Source: an uncultured Actinomycetes bacterium (GTDB lineage: Bacteria > Actinomycetota > Aquicultoria > CAJVYJ01). Taken from it: a stretch of DNA of 11,377 nt. The notes beneath the pieces are model-generated. The model was given only the letters and a program-made list of their open reading frames with translations. It was not told where the DNA came from and did not search any database. The position numbers and the translations under genes were made by a program. The number at the start of each line of letters is the position of its first letter. Position 1 is the stretch's first letter. This document shows positions 1 to 6,331 of the stretch, piece after piece. The DNA lies in the NCBI GenBank assembly GCA_913009475.1, contig CAJVYJ010000044.1, positions 1 through 11,377 of the forward strand. Reading direction: 5' to 3'.

Positions 1-283
1 TGTGCGACATAGATCGTCCAGGGTTAAAGCGCCTACTATTTTTGTGTTTGTGCCATAAAAGAACTTCTGCTCCGCTTAAAAGACTTAATCTCGGTTTTAA
101 TATTTCATCTTGATAGGAGGCTAAATCTAATATCATTTCATCTTTGTTTACCATTAACATCCCAAAGACTGATGAATAAAATGGAATAGTAAGTAAAACC
201 CATAAATAGTTATTTTTCCACAAATCGTTACTTAGTAATGTTGCCATAGCTGCTACAAAGGCAACCATTAAAGTTGTTTCCAT
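1..283 (-). CDS. Partial membrane protein of unknown function (C-terminus off contig)
   Basis: An open frame with no stop runs from an ATG at 283 leftward to the contig edge, about 94 codons. The frame is closed upstream by a TGA near 314. The N-terminus has two hydrophobic stretches (roughly residues 5-18 and 28-46, the second around WVLLTIPFYSSVFGMLM). They are followed by a soluble segment with a SYQDEILKPRLSLLSGAEVLLW stretch, split here as SYQDEILKPRL and SLLSGAEVLLW. A two-helix N-terminus followed by such a segment recalls small hypothetical proteins found in accessory regions, but I cannot name a function. No convincing ribosome binding site precedes the ATG at 283. The in-frame ATG at 268 is preceded by GGAAA and is an alternative start. 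Nothing in view tells what it does. Confidence 0.55.
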   Translation of the reverse strand, partial: METTLMVAFVAAMATLLSNDLWKNNYLWVLLTIPFYSSVFGMLMVNKDEMILDLASYQDEILKPRLSLLSGAEVLLWHKHKNSRRFNPGRSMSH

Positions 284-304
284 AGCAACGGCCTGTGTTT
301 GCCT

Positions 305-360
305 GCGTATTTCGGATCATTCCGGCCACCTGTTTCGGTTTTATCCGGCCACTTTTTAGG
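305..360. mobile_element. Probable remnant of an IS21-family terminus
   Basis: Two imperfect direct repeats, 311-330 and 334-353, begin TTCGG and end TCCGGCCAC(C/T), 23 bp apart with about 15 of 20 positions equal. Multiple internal terminal repeats containing CCGGCCAC are typical of IS21-family (istA/istB) ends. No istA or istB coding sequence lies in the window, so this would be a remnant or solo end. The family assignment rests on recalled motif similarity. Confidence 0.35.
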
Positions 361-418
361 GTGTTTCCGAAAGAGGTGGCGTCTCTATCAAAGAGTTGAC
401 TAAGTCACCGCTGTAACG

Positions 419-447
419 GGGGTCAGGTCTTGCATTTTCGCATTTTA
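419..447 (-). repeat. Solo REP-associated transposon end
   Basis: These 29 bases, starting GGGGTCAGGTCTTGCATT, are identical to the reverse complement of the right end of the transposase element (2809-2837). The first 24 also match its left end (1927-1950). The match beyond base 24 (TTTTA) is shared only with the right end, so this looks like a detached right end in inverse orientation. No transposase body follows it. Confidence 0.8.
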
Positions 448-521
448 CGAAGTGCCAAAAGGCCCCCCATTAATCGGTGTATTTAATAAAATTCACATTT
501 ATTACCCATTCTAACCAGGAG

Positions 522-559
522 AAACAAAAAAATGAAACTCGAGTTTCATTTTTTTGTTT
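522..559. terminator. Perfect 38-bp palindrome, likely bidirectional terminator
   Basis: Bases 522-540 are the exact reverse complement of 541-559, centred on CTCGAG. Each arm has a run of seven A or T outside an ATGAAAC/GTTTCAT stem, so an RNA from either strand would form a hairpin followed by a U-tract. It lies between the leftward gene fragment/IS-remnant region and the rightward GYD gene. The low-GC stem makes termination strength uncertain. Confidence 0.5.
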
Positions 560-666
560 TAGCGTTTTCGCCACGGGTAAAACCCATACTTATATCGGGG
601 ATTAAATTCTATCGGCGTATAGGAAAAAATTTCCAATATAAATAATTTTGAAAGGAGGAGATGCAG

Positions 667-960
667 ATGGCGGTATATACAATACTTTGGAATTTCACTG
701 ATGAAGGGGTACGTTCAACTAAAGATTTACCTGAGATCCGGCAGCGGGTCAGCCAAAGCTGTGTTGACAACGGCGGCACTCTCCGGGATATGTTTCTATG
801 CATTGGCGAGTATGATGCTTTAACGATTATAGATACTCCCGATGATAACGCGCTGGTCCACATTTTAACGGACATAACTTCTTGGGGTTTTGCTCACACG
901 CAGACTCTGAAATGTTTACCTGTTTCCGAGTACGCAGCGGTTATAAAGAAAGCGGCTTAG
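667..960 (+). CDS. GYD domain protein
   Basis: A small soluble protein of 97 residues from ATG 667, or 99 from ATG 661. It matches the GYD family pattern: an N-terminal Tyr-containing beta strand (MAVYTILWNFTDEGV), a helix, then GEYDALTIIDTPDD, which carries the G-x-Y-D and P-D-D signature, and a C-terminal TQTLKCLPVSEY strand. The family is a ferredoxin-like alpha/beta fold with no established biochemical function. A strong Shine-Dalgarno AGGAGG at 653-658 leaves only 2 nt to ATG 661 but 8 nt to ATG 667, so 667 is the better start. The gene stands alone on the plus strand between the palindrome at 522-559 and the terminator at 1014-1043, so it is probably monocistronic. No clear promoter was found upstream. 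Confidence 0.85.
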   Translation: MAVYTILWNFTDEGVRSTKDLPEIRQRVSQSCVDNGGTLRDMFLCIGEYDALTIIDTPDDNALVHILTDITSWGFAHTQTLKCLPVSEYAAVIKKAA

Positions 961-1013
961 GCTGGTTCTTTAAGTGAATCCTAAAGGTCGTTATTTAGCG
1001 GCCTAAAAATTGT

Positions 1014-1043
1014 TTAAAAGCCCAATGAGAATTGGGCTTTTAA
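1014..1043. terminator. Bidirectional intrinsic terminator
   Basis: A perfect 13-bp stem (1014-1026 with 1031-1043) closes a GAGA loop. The GC core GCCCAAT/ATTGGGC is flanked by AAAA and TTTT. It sits between the convergent ends of the GYD gene (+) and the lipoprotein gene (-) and serves both. Confidence 0.85.
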
Positions 1044-1069
1044 TTTACGCCTACTTTTTATTTATAGCA

Positions 1070-1885
1070 TTAGGGTGTGGCGCTGATGTCTTCAATTTTC
1101 CAGAGGCCGCCTGACTCCTCGGAGCCACCGACAGTGGTAATGTCCCACTGGATGGTGCTGCTTTCACTGGGATTGGTTTGCCCAGCCAGGGGTGACCGAA
1201 AACGCCATCTTTTTGTCGGTTTTGGCAGCGGATTATAGGTAATCGCCGTGTTAAGCGTATCAACTTCCGGCCCGCCATTGGCATCAGCTGTTTTTTTAAT
1301 GGCAATACTATTGATGATGACATTGTTGATATTCTGCCAATTCCTGACGAATATCTTGTATGAATAGCTGTATATTTTCTTATATTTGTAACTGACCAGG
1401 CCATAAGCGGTGGCGTAATCTTTATTATTAATCGCTTTATAAAAATCAAGAATGGATTTTTGGCCTTCCGTGGTAGCGACAATAATGGTGGTTGTGGACT
1501 CTCGCGGCTGAATAGCCATGATATTTAATTGCACCGTGACTCGCAATTTTTGTCCTGGTTTTAGATATATATCAGCGCTGCCGATAAAGGGCAGGTCCGG
1601 CCGGTTGGGGTTCTCTTTTTGAAGCTCAAGCAGATGGCGCCCCGCTTTAACATTTTTTAGTATCGTATTGGAGGTCTTACCGGTTTTTTTACCATCTAAC
1701 GTGATGGTCGCATCCAGCGTCGGCTCAGTGGTGACGTATATCCAACCTTTCTGCGTCTTGGCCGGTCGCGTTTTTGCGCAACCGGCGGCGGCCGGCGTCA
1801 AGACCACCAAAACAAGTATAAAAATGTTTCTTATTAGATGAAAATTTTGTCTGCCGCGTGTATTTACCGTTTTATTGCTTGCCAT
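1070..1885 (-). CDS. Putative PEGA-domain lipoprotein
   Basis: A 271-residue secreted protein. The N-terminus is basic and polar, followed by a hydrophobic helix (IFILVLVVLTPAAAGC, residues 21-36). It ends in a lipobox-like AAGC, so Cys36 would be lipidated after signal peptidase II cleavage. Residues about 48-121 resemble a PEGA repeat domain, a surface beta-sandwich: GWIYVTTEPTLDATITLDG, then KTGKTS, then NVKAGRHLLELQ. Residues about 141-271 (GQKSILDFYKAINNKDYATAY, rich in Tyr and Lys, then beta-rich to the end) look like an NTF2-like or DUF4878-type fold, which is inference. The role is probably extracytoplasmic binding or envelope-associated; no enzyme motif is visible. No clear Shine-Dalgarno precedes the ATG, so the start is provisional. 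It converges with the GYD gene and shares its terminator. Its upstream flank, 1886-1926, ends at the transposase element. Confidence 0.65.
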   Translation of the reverse strand: MASNKTVNTRGRQNFHLIRNIFILVLVVLTPAAAGCAKTRPAKTQKGWIYVTTEPTLDATITLDGKKTGKTSNTILKNVKAGRHLLELQKENPNRPDLPFIGSADIYLKPGQKLRVTVQLNIMAIQPRESTTTIIVATTEGQKSILDFYKAINNKDYATAYGLVSYKYKKIYSYSYKIFVRNWQNINNVIINSIAIKKTADANGGPEVDTLNTAITYNPLPKPTKRWRFRSPLAGQTNPSESSTIQWDITTVGGSEESGGLWKIEDISATP

Positions 1886-1926
1886 AAGCGAAGTTTATCA
1901 GTTATCGGGTTTATCTCCAAATCATG

Positions 1927-1950
1927 GGGGTCAGGTCTTGCATTTTCGCA
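1927..1950 (+). repeat. Left inverted repeat of the transposase element
   Basis: Exact reverse complement of 2814-2837. It includes a short internal stem, TTGC/GCAA, completed by base 1951. A fifth G precedes it at 1926. Confidence 0.9.
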
Positions 1951-1972
1951 ACTATTATGCTAAGTTGCTTTT

Positions 1973-2833
1973 ATGTCCAGGCCACTTAGAATTGAACATC
2001 CAGGCACTCTCTACCATATAACCGCCCGTGGTAATAGTGGGCAGCTTATATTTTTCGATGAAGATGATAAGGACATATTTCTCAGTATTCTTTTGTCTGT
2101 CTTACGTAGATACAGTTGGCGTTGTTACGCTTTTTGCCTCATGGGTAATCATTACCACTTGGTTATAGAAACAACAAAAGCTAATCTCTCCCGGGGCATG
2201 CGGCAGTTAAACGGAACCTATGCTCAACGATTTAATAAAAAGGCTAAAAGGTATGGTCATTTATTTCAAGGCCGATTCAAGGCTTATATTATTGAGGAAG
2301 ACCGTTATATGCTGGCGGTTCTAAGATATGTGGTTTTAAATCCGGTTAGAGCCGGGCTCTGTGCTCATCCTCAAGAATACCGCTATTCGAGTTATCTCAA
2401 GACTGCTGGTCCGGCCAATAATAATGACCCGGTTGATACCGCGTATGTATTGCGGCGATTTGGAGCTACTAATAAAATCGCTGTTAATAAATATAGGCGT
2501 TTTATTCTAGAAGGAATTGGTGAGGAATCGGTATTTAATGAGCTTAAGGCTGGCATTTTTTTAGGTAGCGATACTTTTGTTGGCAATCATACGGTAAATC
2601 TAAAAGATGAAAAACTACAAGAAATTCCTCAGCGACAGCGTCCGGACCCAAAACCGGGGCTTGGCAGTTTAGTAAAAAATGAAAAAGATAAAACAGGTAT
2701 TATCACCGCTTATCTGGATTGGGACTATTCGTTAACGCAAATAGCTGATTATCTAAATGTTCATTACTCGACCATCAGCAGAATTGTAAAAAAATACGAG
2801 CTGGATGCTAAAATGCGAAAATGCAAGACCTGA
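1973..2833 (+). CDS. REP-associated tyrosine transposase (Y1_Tnp / IS200-like)
   Basis: A 286-residue HUH-superfamily single-strand DNA transposase. It opens with the typical MSRPLRIEHPGTLYHITARGN beta strand (split as MSRPLRIEHP and GTLYHITARGN). The metal-binding HUH motif is His60-Tyr-His62 in LMGNHYHLVIET. The segment DRYMLAVLRYVVLNPVRAG (residues 110-128) should carry the nucleophilic tyrosine (Tyr112 or Tyr119; I cannot decide by eye). A C-terminal extension, about 240-277, ends in a helix-turn-helix-like YSLTQIADYLNVHYSTISRI stretch, common in long RAYT proteins. The family binds and cleaves palindromic REP-like sequences. The frame is intact. The final residues (CKT) and the stop codon lie inside the right inverted repeat, so coding and terminal sequence overlap. 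No Shine-Dalgarno is seen before the ATG; instead a small hairpin (1948-1968) sits 4 nt upstream, which could keep translation low. Confidence 0.92.
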   Translation: MSRPLRIEHPGTLYHITARGNSGQLIFFDEDDKDIFLSILLSVLRRYSWRCYAFCLMGNHYHLVIETTKANLSRGMRQLNGTYAQRFNKKAKRYGHLFQGRFKAYIIEEDRYMLAVLRYVVLNPVRAGLCAHPQEYRYSSYLKTAGPANNNDPVDTAYVLRRFGATNKIAVNKYRRFILEGIGEESVFNELKAGIFLGSDTFVGNHTVNLKDEKLQEIPQRQRPDPKPGLGSLVKNEKDKTGIITAYLDWDYSLTQIADYLNVHYSTISRIVKKYELDAKMRKCKT

Positions 2834-2837
2834 CCCC
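2814..2837 (-). repeat. Right inverted repeat of the transposase element
   Basis: Perfect inverse of the left end. It contains the transposase stop codon (TGA, 2831-2833). Its inner extension to 2809 is shared with the solo copy at 419-447. Confidence 0.9.
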
Positions 2838-2876
2838 ATAGAAAAAACACGAAAATGATGTTAAACTATAGGGCAG

Positions 2877-3491
2877 ATGAACTTTATAATGACAAAAATA
2901 ATCGGCTATTTACTTATTATTCCAGCCTTAGTTATCTCGGTAACATTTCATGAGTTTATGCACGGTTTTGTCTCCAGCCGCTTAGGAGATCCCACACCTA
3001 AGCAGGCGGGACGGTTGACTTTAAATCCGCTGCGGCATTTGGATCTGCTCGGTTCAATCATGATTTTCCTGGTTAATTTCGGTTGGGGTAAACCGATGCC
3101 TATTAATCCTACCTATTATAAAAACCCGCGCCGGGGCACAATGTATGTTTCGCTGGCCGGACCGCTCTCTAACTTTTTTATAGCCGGAGTCACTGTGTTG
3201 ATTATGCGGGCTGCTAATTTTACCACCGCCGGCTTTCTCAGTACCAGTCTTTATTATCTGGCGGTTATCAGTGTTTTTTTAGGAGTATTTAATTTAATCC
3301 CGGTGCCGCCGCTGGATGGTTCTAAAATCTTGGCGGCTTTCATGCCCCGAAATCTGCTGCCGGCTTATTACTCTATGGAGCGGTATGGCATCGCGATTAT
3401 ATTCATTGGTTTTTACTTCTTTCGTTGGGACCGTTATCTAACGCCCTTGGTAAATGTCTTCTTTAAAGCTTTTGGTCTGCCGCTTTATTAA
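2877..3491 (+). CDS. M50 family site-2 protease (integral membrane metalloprotease)
   Basis: A 204-residue polytopic membrane protein of the compact M50B (site-2 protease) class. The first transmembrane helix carries the zinc site His25-Glu26-x-x-His29 (VTFHEFMHGF). The third zinc ligand is in FNLIPVPPLDGSK, with the conserved N-x-x-P...LDG pattern and Asp147. Other hydrophobic segments lie at about 6-24, 57-69, 89-110, 123-144 and 168-180. Such enzymes cut substrates within the membrane; in this short form the substrate is usually unknown. The ATG at 2877 follows AGGGCAG closely; ATG 2889 is the alternative start. The gene begins only 39 bp after the transposase element, so its upstream regulatory region may have been displaced. 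It precedes trpS-scpA-scpB, an order seen in several Gram-positive lineages. Confidence 0.92.
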   Translation: MNFIMTKIIGYLLIIPALVISVTFHEFMHGFVSSRLGDPTPKQAGRLTLNPLRHLDLLGSIMIFLVNFGWGKPMPINPTYYKNPRRGTMYVSLAGPLSNFFIAGVTVLIMRAANFTTAGFLSTSLYYLAVISVFLGVFNLIPVPPLDGSKILAAFMPRNLLPAYYSMERYGIAIIFIGFYFFRWDRYLTPLVNVFFKAFGLPLY

Positions 3492-3494
3492 CTC

Positions 3495-3523
3495 TTTTCA
3501 GCCGCGGCCGGTAGAGCTACAAT
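3495..3523 (+). promoter_or_regulatory. Candidate promoter for trpS-scpA-scpB
   Basis: TTTTCA (3495-3500; 4 of 6 to the -35 consensus), a 17-bp spacer, then TACAAT (3518-3523; 5 of 6 to the -10 consensus). It lies in the 86-bp gap between the protease stop and the trpS start. The match is modest and unverified. Confidence 0.4.
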
Positions 3524-3577
3524 TCTAAACGAAATCAATTTTATGTCGGCGAACGATTATTTGCGTCTGGAGGGTAA

Positions 3578-4564
3578 TTGAAAAAACGCGTCTTAACCGG
3601 TTATCGCCCGACCGGCCAACTTCACTTAGGGCATTTGCACGGCAATTTAAATAGCATGTTGGAGTTGCAGGATAAATATGAATGCTTTTTTTTCATCGCG
3701 GATTGGCATGCTTTAACCACTAATTATGCCGATACTGATAAACTGTTACAGTATGTTGATGAGATGGTACTTGACTGGCTGGCCATTGGATTGGACCCGA
3801 ACAAATGCGCTATCTATCGCCAGTCGGATATGATGGAGATAGCCGAGCTGGCCCTTTATTTTTCGATGCTCACACCCATTGCTTGGCTGGAACGTAACCC
3901 GACTTATAAAGAGCAGCTTAATGAGTTAAAAGCCAAAGAGATAGCCACTCACGGTTTTATCGGCTATCCGGTCTTGCAAGCCGCTGACATCCTTTCGGTC
4001 CACGCTGATTTTGTGCCTGTTGGTGAGGACCAGCTGCCGCACCTGGAGTTAAGTCGCGAAATCGCTCGCCGTTTTAACCATTTTTACGGCAAGTATCTTA
4101 AAGAACCAAAAGCTCTTCTTTCTCATACTAAGAGGTTGCCGGGTATCGATGGACGTAAGATGAGCAAGAGCTACGGCAACGCGATTTATTTAAATGACGA
4201 GCCGGAGACTATTGCTAAAAAAGTTATGAAGATGATTACCGACCCGGAGAAGATCCGCAAGAACGACCCCGGACATCCGGAAATCTGCAGTGTTTTCGCA
4301 CTGCATAAACTCTATTCGCCGGAGCAAGCGGAAGATATAGCTGCTCGGTGTCGTAGCGGGGAGCTGGGATGCGTAGCGGACAAAGGTGATCTGGCCGAAA
4401 AGATATGCAGCTCACTTAAGCCATATCAAAAACGTCGTTTGGAACTCGCACGCGACCCTGATACAGTAAAAAAAGTGCTGGCCGGCGGTGCCGCTAAAGC
4501 ACATCCGCTTATATCCGAAACCTTACATCAGGTGCGTCGCTTAATAAAAATAGAAAGAGATTAA
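3578..4564 (+). CDS. trpS: Tryptophan--tRNA ligase
   Basis: Charges tRNA-Trp with tryptophan using ATP; cytosolic class Ic synthetase. The length of 328 residues is normal. The N-terminal GYRPTGQLHLGHLHG contains the HIGH signature as HLGH (residues 16-19). GYPVLQAADIL (129-139) and VGEDQ (148-152) form the tryptophan and ATP pocket. GRKMSKSYGN holds the KMSKS loop (194-198). The start is a TTG codon at 3578, preceded by GGAGGG at 3569-3574; no ATG occurs near the conserved N-terminus, so TTG is convincing. The stop is one base before the scpA ATG, indicating cotranscription and probably translational coupling. No T-box or trp leader is evident in the short upstream gap. Confidence 0.97.
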   Translation: MKKRVLTGYRPTGQLHLGHLHGNLNSMLELQDKYECFFFIADWHALTTNYADTDKLLQYVDEMVLDWLAIGLDPNKCAIYRQSDMMEIAELALYFSMLTPIAWLERNPTYKEQLNELKAKEIATHGFIGYPVLQAADILSVHADFVPVGEDQLPHLELSREIARRFNHFYGKYLKEPKALLSHTKRLPGIDGRKMSKSYGNAIYLNDEPETIAKKVMKMITDPEKIRKNDPGHPEICSVFALHKLYSPEQAEDIAARCRSGELGCVADKGDLAEKICSSLKPYQKRRLELARDPDTVKKVLAGGAAKAHPLISETLHQVRRLIKIERD

Positions 4565-4565
4565 A

Positions 4566-5321
4566 ATGGTAATTAGCAGCCGGCTCCCGTATGAAGTGAA
4601 ATTGGAAGTTTTTGAGGGGCCCTTCGATCTGCTGCTAAGTCTAATATCAAAGCATAAGCTGGATATCTATGATATTCCTATTAGTGAAATCGCCAATGAG
4701 TATCTGCGCTATATCGAGAACATGCGCGAACTCGATTTGGAGATAGCCAGTGAATTTTTATTATTGGCGGCGACTTTATTAGAGATTAAATCAGCAGCGC
4801 TGCTGCCTAGGGAAAAACGAAGTGAACCTGTTGATGATCTGACCGCGGACGAGAAGCAGCAATTGCTCATATCTCGCTTGGTCGAGTATAAAAAATTCAA
4901 AAATGTTGCTCGGTCTCTAAGCAGTCGCCTCAATGCACAGGAGCGTTATTATATGCGTATAGCCGGCATTGAGCCGCGATTTTCCAACCTTTTACCGGAT
5001 TTTCTAGACGGGATTAAGTTGGCGCGGTTAAGAGATATATATCAGGATCTGATTAATAATAATACTATAAGGTTGATTGACTCCAGCCACATTGGTGCTA
5101 TTCGTATCGGTGTCGGCGCTAAAATAGAAGAAATATTAGAACTTTTAAGGTCTCGGCCTAAGCAGTATTTTAGAGATTTAACGGCCGGCGCCGCTGATCG
5201 CGATGAAGTCATAGCCACGTTTCTGGCGCTCTTGGAACTTTATAAAAGAGGGCGGATTGCGATTAATCAAGCGATAACTTTTGGAGAAATAGAGATTATG
5301 GATTTAGAAGATGATGTTTAA
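4566..5321 (+). CDS. scpA: Segregation and condensation protein A
   Basis: The kleisin subunit of the bacterial condensin SMC-ScpA-ScpB, which organises and segregates the chromosome. It has 251 residues, the usual length. The N-terminus has the diagnostic YEVKLEVFEGPFDLLLSLI, followed by HKLDIYDIPISEIANEYL, and the helix SEFLLLAATLLEIKSAALLP that binds the SMC neck. The C-terminal winged-helix region (about 180-245; IEEILELLRSRPKQYF, then TFLALLELYKRGRI, then QAITFGEIEI) binds the SMC head. The gene starts 1 nt after trpS and overlaps scpB by 8 to 11 nt, so the three form an operon. SMC itself is not in this window. Confidence 0.97.
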   Translation: MVISSRLPYEVKLEVFEGPFDLLLSLISKHKLDIYDIPISEIANEYLRYIENMRELDLEIASEFLLLAATLLEIKSAALLPREKRSEPVDDLTADEKQQLLISRLVEYKKFKNVARSLSSRLNAQERYYMRIAGIEPRFSNLLPDFLDGIKLARLRDIYQDLINNNTIRLIDSSHIGAIRIGVGAKIEEILELLRSRPKQYFRDLTAGAADRDEVIATFLALLELYKRGRIAINQAITFGEIEIMDLEDDV

Positions 5322-5910
5322 ATTAGAAGAGTTAAAACACCTGTTTGAGTCCCTGCTTTTTGTCTCCGACGAACCGCTGTCAGCGAAAAAGTGCGCTGAT
5401 GTATTGGAGATCGAAGCTAAAACGGCCAAAAAAGTATTGGAAAACTTAAAAGCTGAATATCAGGAAGCTGACCGGGGCATACAGATAAGAAAGATTGCCG
5501 GCGGCTATCGGATGTATACGCATCCCGCCAATTCGCAATATGTAGAGAAGTTGTTGCTTACCTGGGACGGTAGACGGTTGACCCAAGCGGCATTGGAAGC
5601 TCTGGCCATAGTCGCTTATCGGCAGCCTATTACCAAGATGGGGGTCAACGCGGTGCGCGGTGTCAATTCGGAGGGTGTTATCAATTCTTTGGCTGACAAA
5701 GGGTTACTAAAAGAAGTAGGCCGTGAGAACAGTCCCGGACAGCCCATACTTTATGGGACGACAAAGATTTTCTTAGAACGTTTTGGCCTGGATTCGGTAA
5801 AAGAGCTGCCGCCGCTGGAGGAGTTCGCCCCCGATGATGATACGGTAGATACTATTAGAACCCGGCTCTACGCGGATGATAAAGTGTATGTTGATGATGA
5901 AACTGATTAA
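5311..5910 (+). CDS. scpB: Segregation and condensation protein B
   Basis: The dimeric winged-helix (KITE) partner of ScpA in the SMC condensin complex. It has 199 residues. The first winged helix is about 5-80 (HLFESLLFVSDEPLSAKKCA to IAGGYRMYTHP). The second begins with the family hallmark LTQAALEALAIVAYRQPITK and runs through the NAVRGVNSEGVINSLADKGL region and GRPI-like GQPILYGTT. The C-terminus is acidic (DDDTVDTIRTRLYADDKVYVDDE), as in many family members. Tandem ATGs at 5311 and 5314 both lie inside the scpA 3' end, so translation is probably coupled. The coding run ends here and a 514-bp repeat-filled gap follows before the pseudouridine synthase, which often sits directly after scpB. 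Confidence 0.97.
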   Translation: MMFKLEELKHLFESLLFVSDEPLSAKKCADVLEIEAKTAKKVLENLKAEYQEADRGIQIRKIAGGYRMYTHPANSQYVEKLLLTWDGRRLTQAALEALAIVAYRQPITKMGVNAVRGVNSEGVINSLADKGLLKEVGRENSPGQPILYGTTKIFLERFGLDSVKELPPLEEFAPDDDTVDTIRTRLYADDKVYVDDETD

Positions 5911-5977
5911 AATGATTGCTAACAGCAGGCCGGGGACCGGGAAGAGCGTCAGGGGTGAGGGCGTGTAAGATGTGTAG

Positions 5978-5998
5978 GGGCGGAATTTATCTCCGCCC
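5978..5998. repeat. GGGGCG-type hairpin, copy 1
   Basis: The stem GGGCGGA (5978-5984) pairs with TCCGCCC (5992-5998) around a 7-nt loop. It is preceded by TGTAG and followed by ATGAAAG, the same frame as the copy at 6312-6331, where ATGAAAG reads GTGAAAG. Confidence 0.75.
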
Positions 5999-6041
5999 AT
6001 GAAAGCTGACGCTTTTTGTCATGTTCAGCTGGTCTCTACGC

Positions 6042-6158
6042 TTGTCATTCTCAGCTTGGCTGGGAATCCAGGTAAAGAGGTGCATTGGCACAAGTGCATG
6101 TAGAGTATATAAAAGGCTCGGGTGGCCGTGGATTCCCGATCGGGGTCGGGAATGACAA
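6042..6158. repeat. MITE-like unit with two opposed ATTC hairpins
   Basis: The outer ends TTGTCATTC (6042-6050) and GAATGACAA (6150-6158) are perfect 9-bp inverted repeats. Each end carries its own hairpin: 6047-6055 with 6059-6067 (9 bp, one G-U) and 6132-6139 with 6146-6153 (8 bp). The two read as opposite orientations of one GTCATTC...GAATCCA repeat, a type widely dispersed in bacterial genomes. Confidence 0.65.
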
Positions 6159-6235
6159 ACATAAGAGTCAACGGGAATGACAGTAGTGAAAGGGTCGGGA
6201 ACTGACAGTGGTAAGATGGTCGGGAAATGTGTAGC
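6147..6235 (+). repeat. Degenerate ~25-bp direct repeats
   Basis: CGGGAA(A/C/T)-headed units start at 6147, 6172, 6196 and 6221, with spacings of 25, 24 and 25 bp. The first three continue with (C)TGACA(A/G) and diverge afterwards; the last is truncated. The first unit overlaps the right hairpin of the MITE-like unit, suggesting the array grew from that end. Confidence 0.5.
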
Positions 6236-6311
6236 GCACCAGTTTATCCGACGCCTTATGGTTGAGGAGAGATGTGTAGCGTCAGAGCTTGCTCTGATAA
6301 TAAACATGTAG

Positions 6312-6331
6312 GGGCGAGGTGTGCCTCGCCC
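6312..6331. repeat. GGGGCG-type hairpin, copy 2
   Basis: GGGCGAGG (6312-6319) pairs with CCTCGCCC (6324-6331) around a TGTG loop, flanked by ATGTAG and GTGAAAG as in copy 1. The stem bases differ from copy 1 but pairing is kept, so structure rather than sequence is conserved. Confidence 0.75.

Larger units (their letters stand above)
1927..2837 (+). mobile_element. Complete REP-associated (IS200-like) transposase element
   Basis: A 911-bp unit bounded by perfect 24-bp inverted repeats (1927-1950 and 2814-2837), each starting GGGGTCAG at the outer edge. It contains one gene, the Y1-type transposase at 1973-2833. A small stem (GCAACT 1948-1953 with AGTTGC 1963-1968) lies just inside the left end. 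Flanking sequences show no evident target duplication, as expected for single-strand HUH transposition. No accessory TnpB is present. Confidence 0.8.

Noticed and set aside
1051..1482. Minus-strand 143-residue frame
   Set aside because: A different frame of the lipoprotein gene on the same strand, with no coding features of its own.
1896..1924. Minus-strand promoter for the lipoprotein gene (TTGGAG, 17 bp, TAAACT)
   Set aside because: The -10 box would lie about 6 bp from the ATG, implying a leaderless transcript; the evidence is too weak unless the start is further downstream.
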